The notes: generated by a model from the sequence alone, not told the origin. 64,000 nucleotides of DNA from Strigamia acuminata (GCA_949358305.1 OX442320.1:932501-996500), one strand, 5' to 3'; counted from the stretch's first letter, positions 48,395 through 58,808 are shown. Numbers and translations: made by a program.

Positions 48395-48859
48395 TGAAGA
48401 GTTGCAATGGCCTGTGCGCTGTCGAAATAATTCGGAAACATCATTTTGGCTGGGCGGATAAATCGGACACGCGTCCGCCATCTTTTATTACAAAAGTGAG
48501 TGTGTAACATAAAACCTGGTTCGAGGCTAATCGCCCTCGATCTCAAACACAAAGAAATCATAGAACAAATCATTGTTTCAATACACTGACTTGTTCTTTA
48601 CAGAAAGACAAAACTAATGAATAAAACAAACAGAACAACATAAACAATAAGTGCTCATTTGAGCAGGTGACAGGTTGTGTGTGTTGTAACGTAATAGGAG
48701 TCGGTTGCGGTACAAAACCAGCATTGGGATTAAAAATCAGAATCAACCGACTGCGATACGGGACATCAACATGGCAACACACTGATTGCATTTAACCACA
48801 ATATGCAATCTGATAATCTACGCGGATGCGAGGACAAACAGGAAAACGTCAACCTAACA
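48395..48859 (-). repeat. Copia-A 5' LTR
   Basis: 465 bp, matching 35790-36254 except one base noticed (48688 A against 36083 C). The CTTCT duplication follows at 48860-48864. Confidence 0.95.
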
Positions 48860-48891
48860 CTTCTTCATGAATGGCGCAGACGGTCGAGAAG

Positions 48892-50683
48892 TTATTTCTT
48901 CGCCGCCTGCGCTGACTCGTTTTTTGACTCGTTTTTTGCCATGGCGAGTTTAATCTCTGCCATTTGCTTCATTATTGCGTCAAATTTAGCGTCTTCTTTC
49001 GCTGTTCTTGGGCACTCATTGGAGTAGTGGCCCGGTTGGTTACACTTGAAACAGCGAATATTTGATTTGTCTCTTGGGGCTTCAGTCGATTTTTTCTTTT
49101 CAGGGTCTGCTTTCGACGGTGGCGTGTAATTTTTTCGAAAATACTTCGGAATTCGGCCGGCATTTGGTTTTAACCTGGCGCGAAATTCTTCTACCGCTCT
49201 ATCTCGATGGATGAGATGTACTAGCGGTCCTTCCTCATCGCAACCCGTTGATAAGGTATCGCGATAGCTTCGTATTTCTTCGTCCGTCGAATAATCGTCT
49301 TTTTCTTCTTTTTCGTCTGATTTTCCGGCATTTTGTCCGGCTTCCTCCCCCTCCTTGACCTCCTCCAGTGTCGCTTGCATGGCTGACGCTGTCGGTGCCT
49401 TTTTAGGGGCGGCCAAAGGGTTGGAAGGCAGCGTGGATGTCAGTTTATTTTTTATTTGCAAACCAACGCTAGCTTCTGCCAGCTCCATTATACCGCTAAG
49501 ATATTCAGTAGGGCGCATAATCTTATCTGTCGCCCCATATCTTTCCGCACTCAACTTGAGACGGTTCGCGGTCGCTGCTTTCTCCGCTTCTGGTAAAGCG
49601 GAATAATACCTCTTCTCGATATCTATCGTGTTCTCGAACAGGAAGGCGCTCATCTCCTCGTAGCTACCTCCTGTCGGTGCCCTTTCTTCAAGTAGCACCC
49701 TTTGCGAGTATTCCGACAAACCGCCGAGAAAGAAAAGGTTGAATCCCGTGGCGTGAAATTCCATCGGGGCCTTTTCGAACAACAATCTGGCGCGAATGTC
49801 GTAATCCATTATGTTTTCACCAGGCATCTGGCGAAGACCTCGCATCTTTCGGCTCACCTCTTCGGGTGTCTCGCCGTAGCGCAGGTCGAATCTCATTAAA
49901 AAGTCGTCCCAATTGACGCCTTTCAATCCTTGGTACCACTCACGTGCCGAGCCTGTCATTAGCTCGACAATACCGTGGGTGACCATGTCTCCTACGGTGG
50001 CTTTAGTGGCAGTCTTAATTCGAATTACTTCGTCAAGGAAGCGATCTCCCGCTTTCCATGACCCGTCGAAACGGTTCTGAATATAAAATTGCCACCTAAT
50101 ATTCCCGGTAACACTCATGGTGTCACGTCGGGAGACAGCGTATTTTTTCTTTACGCCGTCACCAGTGCTACGATTACGATCGTTTCGTTTGCTCAGATCG
50201 ATTCCCTCGGCTTTTAACGAGCCGAGTAGGGCTCTTCCAAGCTCTCCCATCGTATACTGCTGACCCGTCGAATCGGTAAACGCGCTTTGTCGGGGAAGGT
50301 CCTGAAACTCCTCCCGTCGGTGGTCGCTATTTTCCGATCGACGTCGTTTCTCTCTATCGCGCGGAGAGTTGGATCTCTTCCGGCGATTATTTGATTTATC
50401 CTTTCGTCTGTCGTCGTTGGATGAGGGGTCGGAGCTGGGGTCGGGAGACGGTGAGCGGCGTGGCGGGTTGCGCCGTGAAGAGTTTGACTCTTTCCGGCCC
50501 CTACGACGGTCGTCACGTTCCCTTTCCCTTCGTCTTTCTCCGGAACCTCTCTCCGAATCGTGATGACTGGGTGCATTTGACTCCAGCCCATCCGACGACG
50601 AATCACTATTTCCGTAGTGAAAATATTTCGGTCTTTCATCGCGTTTGCCTTCTTCTCGCGAAGAGGTGCGATCATGCGATTGT
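48892..50683 (-). CDS. gag: Gypsy gag, C-terminal part (RS-like region, capsid, CCHC knuckle)
   Basis: The downstream 597 codons of gag; the frame continues across the Copia-B insertion (ATTGT duplication) from 58096. First comes a ~140-residue Arg/Ser/Asp/Glu-rich stretch (50250-50683) resembling an RS/RE domain. Then a Retrotrans_gag-type capsid region follows (REWYQGLKGVNWDDFLMRF). Last is a CCHC knuckle CFKCNQPGHYSNEC (about 49011-49052) and a Lys-rich tail. The stop is TAA at 48892-48894. The tail codes AKNESKNES through two A_AAA_AAC heptamers at which pol is entered in the -1 frame. Gag forms the particle shell and binds RNA. Confidence 0.88.
48919..48937 (-). promoter_or_regulatory. 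Tandem -1 frameshift slippery sites, gypsy gag/pol
   Basis: Two AAAAAAC heptamers on the minus strand (48937-48931 and 48925-48919), 12 nt apart, each read GCA/TCA AAA AAC in the gag frame, that is X_XXY_YYZ. The -1 frame is open from the first site through the gag stop and into pol. No downstream structure was analysed. Confidence 0.75.
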
Positions 50684-51233
50684 TGTTGGTTTTTGAGAAA
50701 CCCAAATGTTTTATGTCGATGTGATATAGAATCACATTTTGATTGTTTAGTTTAATTATCTCGATGTATTAATTCACATGTTTATTTACTTTGGTATTAT
50801 GTTTGCTTTATGCATTTAAGCATGAAGCATCATGCATTCCCTAGCTATATTTTTATGTTATCACATGTTTTACTTTATGTAATGCATAATTCCAACACAA
50901 GGTGTCGTTGCTTATGTGTTTTTCCCATCCAAGATGGCCACGCACACGGGTGTGTGCATAACCTGTTTTCTAACTCTGAAAAGGAGCCAATTTGTAAGAT
51001 TTCATTCCTTTATTAAATGTTTTGTTGTTTTAGACAGTTGTCTTTGTCATTAGAACACATTAAGTGTTGTTGTCAAGCGCTTATAAGCGGTCTTACACCG
51101 CGCGCACGTCGTTAGGCGAATTCGCGGTCACGTCGCATTTACGTTCGTGTCAGAGACACGACGCCCCCAGAAATACGCTTCCACACTCGACACACGTCGA
51201 ATTTGCGCTGCTTTCCTCTGCTCCAAACGTTCA
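50684..51233 (+). repeat. Copia-B 5' LTR
   Basis: 550 bp. Features: inverted repeat ATGTGAT-N5-ATCACAT (50719-50737) near the start, CATCCAAGATGGCC YY1-like motif (about 50926-50939), a perfect 12-bp palindrome CGCTTATAAGCG with a TATA-like core (51078-51089), and a hairpin TCGTGTC-AGA-GACACGA (51145-51161). The inverted repeat, the YY1-like motif and the hairpin recur in the Copia-D LTR. Confidence 0.95.
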
Positions 51234-51235
51234 AT

Positions 51236-51253
51236 TGGTAGCAGAGGATGGTT
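51236..51253 (+). promoter_or_regulatory. Copia-B primer-binding site (initiator tRNA-Met)
   Basis: TGGTAGCAGAGGATGGTT, 2 nt after the LTR, an 18-nt complement of the 3' end of animal initiator tRNA-Met. Confidence 0.92.
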
Positions 51254-52274
51254 GGCTGCTCTGTATAACCTTTTTCTCTTTTATCGCCGAAAATTTTCGC
51301 GAATTTCGCGAATTTTCGCGGCGATTTGTGTTTTTTTGCAGAATCCATCGACGCTCGGGCCTATTTTCGTATCGACGACGTATCGACGACGTTTGGACAC
51401 GACCAGTGTTGTCCACCATACGTTTTTGGATTTAATTTCGCCAAAAATTGCGCGGTCTCGCGAATTTTTAGGCGAATTTTCGTCTTTTTCAGTTTTCGTC
51501 GATTCTTCGAATTGACGACGTGTCACCGACGTTTGGAGACAACCAGGGTTGTCCACCACACGATTCTACGGCTAATTTCGTCCGAAATCACGCGGTCTCG
51601 CGGTTTTCGAGGCGAATTTTCTTTATATTTTCAGATTTTCGCGTCGATTTTATTTTTCGACGATTTTTCGACGATTTTTTGACGGAAACGAGACTTTTCT
51701 CGCTATATACACCCCGGCGTGTATATAGTATCGACGATTTGTTTATTTTCAACGCATTTTTGTGAAGAGCCTCATTTAATGAGACGAATTTGGATTTTCG
51801 AATCCAAATTGCGTTTTTTGTCCGATTTTTTCGAGAAAAATCGAGCCGTGTTTTCTTATTGCACGAGGTTGCAACCGCAACAGATTCACCAATTTCTCCT
51901 TCCAGTCGCAATTACCTTTGTTAGTTATTTAAGTGGGATATTTTGGTTGGGTCAATTAGAATCCACTTTGCCCTTTTGTCCAGTCGGGCAAGCGAAGTGT
52001 GTATTCTCAGTTAAGGCTTTCTCAGGGCCACCTAACGTTTCCGTGACCCCAGGCGGTTTGCAAAGGGCGTTAGGGAGATACTTAACTGAGGTTATTTGTG
52101 CCAATTGTAGCATTGGCATCCCCGTCTCGGTTTCCGCTTTGACAGTGCTTCAGTTGGTGTTTGTGACAGTGCAGTGCTTCGATTTTTCACCGACGACGCC
52201 TATATCACTCTCAAAGCCTTCGTGTTTGCGTGGTGTGCGAAATCTTCTTTTTCCACGCCATTTTCCGCGCCGAG
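51254..52274 (+). other. Copia-B leader with 140-bp repeat and hairpin
   Basis: Untranslated leader of about 1 kb. Two diverged copies of a 140-bp segment start at GTTTGGACAC (51391) and GTTTGGAGAC (51531), both with GTTGTCCACCA and GCGGTCTCGCG downstream. A perfect 10-bp stem with 6-nt loop CTATATACAC-CCCGGC-GTGTATATAG lies at 51703-51728. Small ORFs across both strands are judged spurious. Confidence 0.75.
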
Positions 52275-55200
52275 ATGCAGAAATCACCTTACGTGGAGCC
52301 AACGGTTGGAAAATGCCCGATGTCGGGCATAAACAATTATGAATCATGGCGTCGTGCGATGTGCATGCTTCTAAAGTCCGAAGGGCTTTGGAGGCATGTA
52401 ACGGAAGAAAAAGAAGCCGAGTATTTGCAGACATTAACCCCGAAAGAGACGGAAAAGTACATGATGAAGAAGGATAAGGCTTTAGGGCACATATATTGCC
52501 ATGTGAGTGAGGCAAAACGCTCGACATTGGACAATGCTAATACTCCGAAACAGGCGTGGGACATCCTCACCAAGATTTTCGCTCCTAGTTCCCTGGCTCG
52601 TCAAGCAGCCATGAGATGGCAATTTTTAGGCCTACATCTTCAACCGAACGAAGACATGGTTGATTTCGTCAGTCGTGTCGATCTCCACGTACGCCAACTC
52701 CGGGATATGAAGGAGGAAGTTTCGGACAAGCATCATGCTTACCAGTACTTACATCGTCTACCTCCAGAATATGCTCAGGCCACGTTTGCCATCTATAACT
52801 GGCCTGAAGCTAACTTTACGCCGACTAAAGTGTCCGAACAATTGGTCTCTGAATATCTTCGCCTCAAATCAGTTGGTTTACACAATGTTTCATCATCAGC
52901 TCACGCGTCTGCCCAGAATCCACAACAATCTCGTCAAGGGTCACGTCCACGTCGTCCATTGTCGCAAGTCAGATGTTTCAACTGTCAAGAGATGGGTCAC
53001 TACGCTAACAAGTGCCCATACCCGAAGCGTGACGACCGAAATCAGCCGCCGACAGCTTCCTTTCAACGTTCTCGCAGCAAAAGCAAGAAGCGTGGCAAGA
53101 ACTCGGCATCCAACCCCGAGGACAATCGCCCGAGAGGAAGTTCTCATCCAGTCCGCAAAGCTGTATTTTTCGCCAGTGCACCGCAAATGGTTGAACGTCC
53201 AGTGGCTCACCTGATGCAATCCAACGAATGGATAGTTGATTGCGGCGCCACAGACCATGTTTCCCATGTGCGATCGTGGTTTTCCGAATTTACAAACATC
53301 GTCCCATTTGATATAGAACTTGGTCAAGGAAAATCACAAGTGACCGGTAAAGGAACTATTCCATTACAAACACGCATGGACGGTGTTCATTGTGACGTGA
53401 CATTGACTAATGTACTCTATGCGCCCAATTTTGAGGCCAACCTTATTTCAGTATCGAGAATTGATAAGACTCGACATCACATCCATATTTTTAATGGAGA
53501 AATCAACGTCTATCAAACGGATATTACGAATGCTATTTTACGAGCAAAGGAAAAGGGAGGACTCTACTATGTGGATGGGTTGTGTATTAATCCGACCGTT
53601 GCCGTTACGACTTCACCGATTGTTCAACAATCACCCGTACAGACATTCGTTACGACGGAAGAGGACTTCGTGAAGATTCCGAAGCCGAAGAAACAGAAGT
53701 CACAACAACAGTACATCTCGGATTTTAGGATTCAAATGCCGCCATTACCTGCGACAGAGGCACCGACGACAATTCCGGTTGCCACCAATCCTACATTTCC
53801 TCCACAATCCTTGCCTGTCCACACCAATCCTCCAACACAATCCTATGCTGATGTTATCCAACACATCCCAAGCAGCCCTTTGCCTATTCCATCTCCTCTT
53901 CCTGTCCAATCCGCTGGCAATTCTTCTCAATCACAAAAGAAGACTCTTGCCAATCCTGTCCAATTACCAAAGAAAGTCCATGCCAATCCCGCTTCTGTCA
54001 AGGATGCAACCGGTTTATGGCATAGTCGCCTTGGACATCTCCATACCAACGCGATGCGGTTATTAGCCAATAATGACCACGTTTACGGACTTGAACCAGC
54101 GGAAGTGTCACAGGAATTAGCGTGCAATGACTGCCGTATTGCGAAGTCCACCAGGGCTTCCCATAAGCCGGATCCTCATCCTTCCACCAGCAAGCCCCTT
54201 GACCTCTTACACATGGATGTCTGGGGGCCGTATCCGGTTCCTTCATTTGGTGGCGCTCGTTTTGTTCTCACCGTCATTGACGATGCAACCAGATATACCT
54301 GGATCACCCCCTTAGCACAAAAATCTCAAGTCTTCTCGTGCTTCAAAGAAATCGTCGCCAGAGTTGAGCGTGTCGCCAACACACGTGTCAAGGCCATACG
54401 CACGGATAGAGGCGGCGAATTCTTATCGAACGAATTTCAACAGTATTTAAAGGACAAAGGGATCCAGGGTCAGCGAACAAATCCTTCGAGCCCCCAGATG
54501 AATGGTACAGCTGAGAGAATCAACCGGACAATGGCTGACCACATTAGGGCTGTACAAGAAGAGACAAAACTTCCAGCCGCTCTATGGGCAGAGATCGCTG
54601 TCAACTTTGCCTATATCAAAAATCGAAGTCCACATTCCCGTCTGAATAATCAAGTGCCATATATTCTTTGGCGACAGCGTGCCCTCTCCTTGCGTCATCT
54701 GAGAAAAATTGGATCTAAGTGCTGGGTGCACTTCACTGCACCGGGACGCAGGAAACTCGACCCAAGAGCCTGGGAGGGATTTCTCGTGGGTTACGCCACT
54801 GGTACACGTGGTTACCGTGTCTGGAACCCTGTGGACAATAGCGTAACGGAATCAATTCACGTACGCATTGATGAGCACCAGTCTTACAAAAAGACATTAA
54901 GGAGCCAAAATGGCAATCGCTTCCCTATTTTCGAGGAACCCGATGTTGGTCAACAACCTCGAGTCACTTTTGACGACAGTGTCCAATATCTGGACTGGCC
55001 CAAGAATGATTCTGATGAAGACTCATCTAATGCATCTGACGACGATAATAACGATGATCCAGACGATGATGATGATGATGAGGATGGAGATGGAAATGTT
55101 TCTAGATCAATTTCTATCCCACTGGTACATCTTTCGCCACTTGGGACTCCCGAACGTCAATTGCTAGAAGCATGTGCTCTAGCATTACCGGGTTCTGCAA

Positions 55201-57320
55201 CATTGGGACATTCAGCAACGTACCCAACTTTTTTTCAAGAAGAACAGGACACTGACGAGGACATCGATCAACTCGATGATGATGCTATTCGATCGTATGC
55301 AGCTGAATCACAACAGTTTGACTCTCCGAATATTTCATCAGCTCCTGCCAGTTCTCCCGAGCTTTCCCAGCTTTCCCCACCTGGCTCACCGAATCGTTTT
55401 ATTACATTGCGTCGAAGACACGGTGGGGACATCCATCAGCACACGATGCCCATACTGGACCAAGGAGCGATGTCACCTTTGCCAACTGGTTCGACGTCCG
55501 TTCCAGCTCATGGAAACAGGACCTCTTTTATGTGGCGTTATGTGGGTGGAGACACGGTCTTCAGGAGATGGGTTCGCGAAGAACACTTAAGAAAAGATCA
55601 ACGACCAGGCACGATTGACGCAGATGTCTATTATTTTCCACAGCCTGGTACGAGACTTCGATCCCGTAACGACATTGCAGCATTCTGTCAAGTGAATGAT
55701 CTCCCTTACGATCCTGAATTATTCTTCTTTGGCGTTATGGAACATTCGTTACCGTTAATTCCTCCGGCCCGTCATGCAGCTCATCTTTGCCGCACGGAGC
55801 CATCATCCTATTCTGATATACCGACATTCCCAGATGCCCCAAAATGGCGCGAAGCCGTTAATGAAGAATTGGACATTTTCAAAGAAAGGGAGATTTATCA
55901 AGAAGTTCCAAGGCCGCCCAACACTACGGTCTTAGGCTGTAAATGGATTTTCAAATTGAAAACGGATCTAAGCGGCGAAATAACTCGTTATCGTGCTCGA
56001 CTCGTCGCACAAGGCTTTCGCCAAACCATCGGGGTAGATTACGACGAGGTCTTTAGCCCAGTCGTGAACTTTGTTTTAATCCGGCTATTCTTCTGTCTCC
56101 TAGTCGTCCTCAGAGGATGGAAGGATGCTCACCTCGACGTCAAAAGTGCATACCTGTATGGGGACCTGAAGCACAAGGTGTACATGCGCATCCCCGCAGG
56201 TGCAACTTGTTCGAATCCCGGAAACGTCTGGCTGCTTGTTAAATCCCTCTACGGACTTCACCAATCAGGAAGGGAGTGGTACGAAAAGTTGGATGGAACG
56301 CTTCGAGCCCTCGGTTTTCGGAAGATGCCCGCGTGCAATTGTGTGTACATATACGGCAATTGCGCCGTCATGTTAGTTTACGTGGACGACATCGTTCTCT
56401 TTTACGCTTCCGACACCGTGTTGACCCGGATTATCCGACTTATTTCGTCCAAATTCGACATCGTTAATCTTGGTCCCATCACGAGATTATTGGGAGTCGA
56501 ATTCATTCGCGATGCCGGCCGAACTTTCATCACACAGCGTGGCTACATCACAAAGCTCGTTAAGAAGTTCGAAGTTTCCATCAACCGTCTCGTAAAAGTT
56601 CCCGTCACACCTGGGACGACACTCGTGAAGGGGTCAACCGAGAATCTACCGGATTTTCCTTACCGATCCCTAATCGGTTCGCTTCTATTCCTCGCGTCGA
56701 GAACACGCCCCGATATCTTATTTTCGGTTATTTCGCTGAGCCAGTTCAATACATGTTACGACAAAACGCACATCCGAGCCCTCACACAAGTTCTCCAGTA
56801 CGTGGCTAACACCGTCGACTATCGAATCGAACTTTCCAACTGTAATTCGAGTCAATTGTGGGCTTTTACGGATGCGTCATGGGCGAGCGATCAAGCAACG
56901 TCTTTAAGTTTCGGTGGCTATATCAACTTTATCGGAAATGTGCCTATTGGCTGGTCGTGCCGAAAACAGTCAACGGTCGCATGTTCTACTATGGAGGCAG
57001 AATTTCTCTCCCTAGTGGAATGTGTTAAAGAATCCTTCTGGCTCGACCACATTTACTCCGAATTTCCAGTTCTCAACCGACAATCTCGACCAATGATCTA
57101 TTCCGACGCTCTCTCGGCTATCCAGTTTACTGAAAATGACGTGGAAAATTCCAAGACCAAACATATCCGCGTCAAATATCATTGGCTGCGAGAGTGGTAT
57201 AAGGCGGGATGTTTCGACCTTCATAAAGTATCCGGTGAACAGAACATTGCGGACATTTTCACCAAATGGCTCGGTTCCGAACGTTTGAAGTCCTTAATCG
57301 ACAAGATCTTCCGGCACTGA
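52275..57320 (+). CDS. gag-pol: Copia-B gag-pol polyprotein, intact
   Basis: 1,681 residues from the ATG at 52275 (first ATG in the frame; 15 open codons precede it). Order: copia gag (~1-200), CCHC knuckle CFNCQEMGHYANKC (234-247), protease with an unusual DCGATDH in place of D-T/S-G-A (322), GAG-pre-integrase (WHSRLGHL ~582, CNDC ~617), integrase MDVWG (648), TDRGGEF (711) and AERIN (747) with D-D-35-E spacing, and a linker containing a long Asp run (~923-940). Then come RT with HLDVKSAYL (1,288) and VYVDD (1,379-1,382), and RNase H with FTDAS (1,533) and MEAEF. It makes particles, copies the RNA and integrates the cDNA. Stop TGA at 57318-57320. Confidence 0.95.
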   Translation: MQKSPYVEPTVGKCPMSGINNYESWRRAMCMLLKSEGLWRHVTEEKEAEYLQTLTPKETEKYMMKKDKALGHIYCHVSEAKRSTLDNANTPKQAWDILTKIFAPSSLARQAAMRWQFLGLHLQPNEDMVDFVSRVDLHVRQLRDMKEEVSDKHHAYQYLHRLPPEYAQATFAIYNWPEANFTPTKVSEQLVSEYLRLKSVGLHNVSSSAHASAQNPQQSRQGSRPRRPLSQVRCFNCQEMGHYANKCPYPKRDDRNQPPTASFQRSRSKSKKRGKNSASNPEDNRPRGSSHPVRKAVFFASAPQMVERPVAHLMQSNEWIVDCGATDHVSHVRSWFSEFTNIVPFDIELGQGKSQVTGKGTIPLQTRMDGVHCDVTLTNVLYAPNFEANLISVSRIDKTRHHIHIFNGEINVYQTDITNAILRAKEKGGLYYVDGLCINPTVAVTTSPIVQQSPVQTFVTTEEDFVKIPKPKKQKSQQQYISDFRIQMPPLPATEAPTTIPVATNPTFPPQSLPVHTNPPTQSYADVIQHIPSSPLPIPSPLPVQSAGNSSQSQKKTLANPVQLPKKVHANPASVKDATGLWHSRLGHLHTNAMRLLANNDHVYGLEPAEVSQELACNDCRIAKSTRASHKPDPHPSTSKPLDLLHMDVWGPYPVPSFGGARFVLTVIDDATRYTWITPLAQKSQVFSCFKEIVARVERVANTRVKAIRTDRGGEFLSNEFQQYLKDKGIQGQRTNPSSPQMNGTAERINRTMADHIRAVQEETKLPAALWAEIAVNFAYIKNRSPHSRLNNQVPYILWRQRALSLRHLRKIGSKCWVHFTAPGRRKLDPRAWEGFLVGYATGTRGYRVWNPVDNSVTESIHVRIDEHQSYKKTLRSQNGNRFPIFEEPDVGQQPRVTFDDSVQYLDWPKNDSDEDSSNASDDDNNDDPDDDDDDEDGDGNVSRSISIPLVHLSPLGTPERQLLEACALALPGSATLGHSATYPTFFQEEQDTDEDIDQLDDDAIRSYAAESQQFDSPNISSAPASSPELSQLSPPGSPNRFITLRRRHGGDIHQHTMPILDQGAMSPLPTGSTSVPAHGNRTSFMWRYVGGDTVFRRWVREEHLRKDQRPGTIDADVYYFPQPGTRLRSRNDIAAFCQVNDLPYDPELFFFGVMEHSLPLIPPARHAAHLCRTEPSSYSDIPTFPDAPKWREAVNEELDIFKEREIYQEVPRPPNTTVLGCKWIFKLKTDLSGEITRYRARLVAQGFRQTIGVDYDEVFSPVVNFVLIRLFFCLLVVLRGWKDAHLDVKSAYLYGDLKHKVYMRIPAGATCSNPGNVWLLVKSLYGLHQSGREWYEKLDGTLRALGFRKMPACNCVYIYGNCAVMLVYVDDIVLFYASDTVLTRIIRLISSKFDIVNLGPITRLLGVEFIRDAGRTFITQRGYITKLVKKFEVSINRLVKVPVTPGTTLVKGSTENLPDFPYRSLIGSLLFLASRTRPDILFSVISLSQFNTCYDKTHIRALTQVLQYVANTVDYRIELSNCNSSQLWAFTDASWASDQATSLSFGGYINFIGNVPIGWSCRKQSTVACSTMEAEFLSLVECVKESFWLDHIYSEFPVLNRQSRPMIYSDALSAIQFTENDVENSKTKHIRVKYHWLREWYKAGCFDLHKVSGEQNIADIFTKWLGSERLKSLIDKIFRH

Positions 57321-57373
57321 TTTCACCGTGACTTTATTGTGACTTTCTTTATTTCTTATTCCCAATTGTGAGG

Positions 57374-57443
57374 ATCATCGAGTTCCAGTGGGAATATTCG
57401 GGCTTATGTAGCGTTCTTCAATTAGAGTACCCGGCTCGATGAT
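57374..57443 (+). promoter_or_regulatory. Conserved stem in the Copia-B 3' untranslated region
   Basis: ATCATCGAG (57374-57382) pairs with CTCGATGAT (57435-57443) over a 52-nt loop. The same 9-bp stem and most of the loop are kept in Copia-D (61205-61213 with 61266-61274), although neighbouring sequence has diverged. Function unknown. Confidence 0.6.
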
Positions 57444-57528
57444 TCGACTTTATTATTTCTGTTTATTTTATCCGATATACACTGTAATTCCAGTATCTGT
57501 ACATGATTTCCCCGATTCTATTTCCATC

Positions 57529-57540
57529 GAAAGGGGGAAT
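57529..57540 (+). promoter_or_regulatory. Copia-B polypurine tract
   Basis: GAAAGGGGGAAT directly before the 3' LTR. Confidence 0.92.
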
Positions 57541-58090
57541 TGTTGGTTTTTGAGAAACCCAAATGTTTTATGTCGATGTGATATAGAATCACATTTTGAT
57601 TGTTTAGTTTAATTATCTCGATGTATTAATTCACATGTTTATTTACTTTGGTATTATGTTTGCTTTATGCATTTAAGCATGAAGCATCATGCATTCCCTA
57701 GCTATATTTTTATGTTATCACATGTTTTACTTTATGTAATGCATAATTCCGACACAAGGTGTCGTTGCTTATGTGTTTTTCCCATCCAAGATGGCCACGC
57801 ACACGGGTGTGTGCATAACCTGTTTTCTAACTCTGAAAAGGAGCCAATTTGTAAGATTTCATTCCTTTATTAAATGTTTTGTTGTTTTAGACAGTTGTCT
57901 TTGTCATTAGAACACATTAAGTGTTGTTGTCAAGCGCTTATAAGCGGTCTTACACCGCGCGCACGTCGTTAGGCGAATTCGCGGTCACGTCGCATTTACG
58001 TTCGTGTCAGAGACACGACGCCCCCAGAAATACGCTTCCACACTCGACACACGTCGAATTTGCGCTGCTTTCCTCTGCTCCAAACGTTCA
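57541..58090 (+). repeat. Copia-B 3' LTR
   Basis: 550 bp, matching 50684-51233 except one base noticed (57751 G). The ATTGT duplication follows at 58091-58095. Confidence 0.95.
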
Positions 58091-58095
58091 ATTGT

Positions 58096-58807
58096 CTCCT
58101 TGACGACTCGTCGTCTTCAAGGATGGGCACTGGTTGTTGCCACTCAGTCCCTTGCGGATTATCTTGCTGTTGGCTTGTGAGAGCTTGCTCTTCATTTCGC
58201 CTAGCATTATTTGCGTTGATTAACCGCGTTATCGCATTATTCGTGGCTGAATCGAGAGCTTGCATGCGGGGCCGAGTTTGTTGTTCTCTGGCCGACGCAT
58301 CTCTCTTGCGCGGAGTAGCTGGTGTTGCCCTCTCCGGCTGGGGTTTGGGTTTGGCCTTCGGCGTGCGCTTTGGGTCTCCCTCTAGGCTCTCGTCGGACAG
58401 CTCGGGTGAACTGATCTCTGGTTTGCGAACGGATTTCGGGTCATCTCGTCGCAATCTGGCCATAAATGCTCGCTCTGCTTCTTGTTGCGAGTGGAAAGCA
58501 TATCGATGTGCTCTCAGGGCTCGGTCAACTATTTCTACCTCCTCGGGAGTAGTCGGATTGGGCTGGGTTCTGTCGTACTCGAGAGCTTGCGCTTCTCTTT
58601 CCGCCAGCTTCCTCCGCCTCTCGCGAATGGCTTGTCGAGCCTCATTCTCTGCATCCGCTTCAAATTGAGCGGAATCAACCAATTGTTGAGCGTATGCACC
58701 TTCAACAATGGTGATTTGTGGGGATACACTGTGCGCTTTTAAAGCTGCACGTACGATTTGTAACGTTTCGTACACTGTAATCTTCCCCGTCGGAAGGGTG
58801 TATCTCA
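58096..58807 (-). CDS. gag: Gypsy gag, middle part
   Basis: About 236 codons between the Copia-D and Copia-B insertions. The frame joins both neighbouring gag pieces exactly when the TCTCA and ATTGT duplications are counted once. It includes Glu/Arg-rich probable coiled coil (EARQAIRERRRKLAEREAQ), then Pro/Lys-rich low-complexity sequence. No domain is recognised; it lies upstream of the capsid region, so this gag has a very long N-terminal extension. Confidence 0.8.
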
Positions 58808-58808
58808 A

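Larger units (their letters stand above)
35790..48859 (-). mobile_element. Copia-A, full-length Ty1/copia element (contains Copia-C)
   Basis: LTRs of 465 bp (35790-36254 and 48395-48859), TG...CA in the element's sense, with the 5-bp target duplication CTTCT at 35785-35789 and 48860-48864. It inserted into the gypsy pol reading frame. Read on the minus strand it has 5' LTR, an initiator-Met-type PBS, a leader split by Copia-C, a single intact gag-pol ORF, a PPT and the 3' LTR. One LTR difference was noticed (36083 C, 48688 A). Without Copia-C it is about 6.9 kb. All parts needed for autonomy are visible, except that the leader is now interrupted. Confidence 0.95.
50684..58090 (+). mobile_element. 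Copia-B, full-length Ty1/copia element
   Basis: 7,407 bp with 550-bp LTRs (50684-51233, 57541-58090), TGTTGGTTTTTG...ACGTTCA, flanked by ATTGT (50679-50683 and 58091-58095). It lies in the gypsy gag ORF in the opposite orientation. PBS, leader, a single intact gag-pol ORF and PPT are present. One LTR difference was noticed (50894 A, 57751 G). It is related to Copia-D in coding sequence and LTR ends. It looks capable of autonomous movement. Confidence 0.96.

Noticed and set aside
51239-51253. tRNA gene
   Set aside because: Only the 3'-end complement of initiator tRNA-Met is present, as a primer-binding site; no cloverleaf or A/B boxes were seen.
51391-51670. Satellite sequence captured in the Copia-B leader
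   Set aside because: The repeat period is 140 bp, as in the satellite, but the sequences are unrelated.
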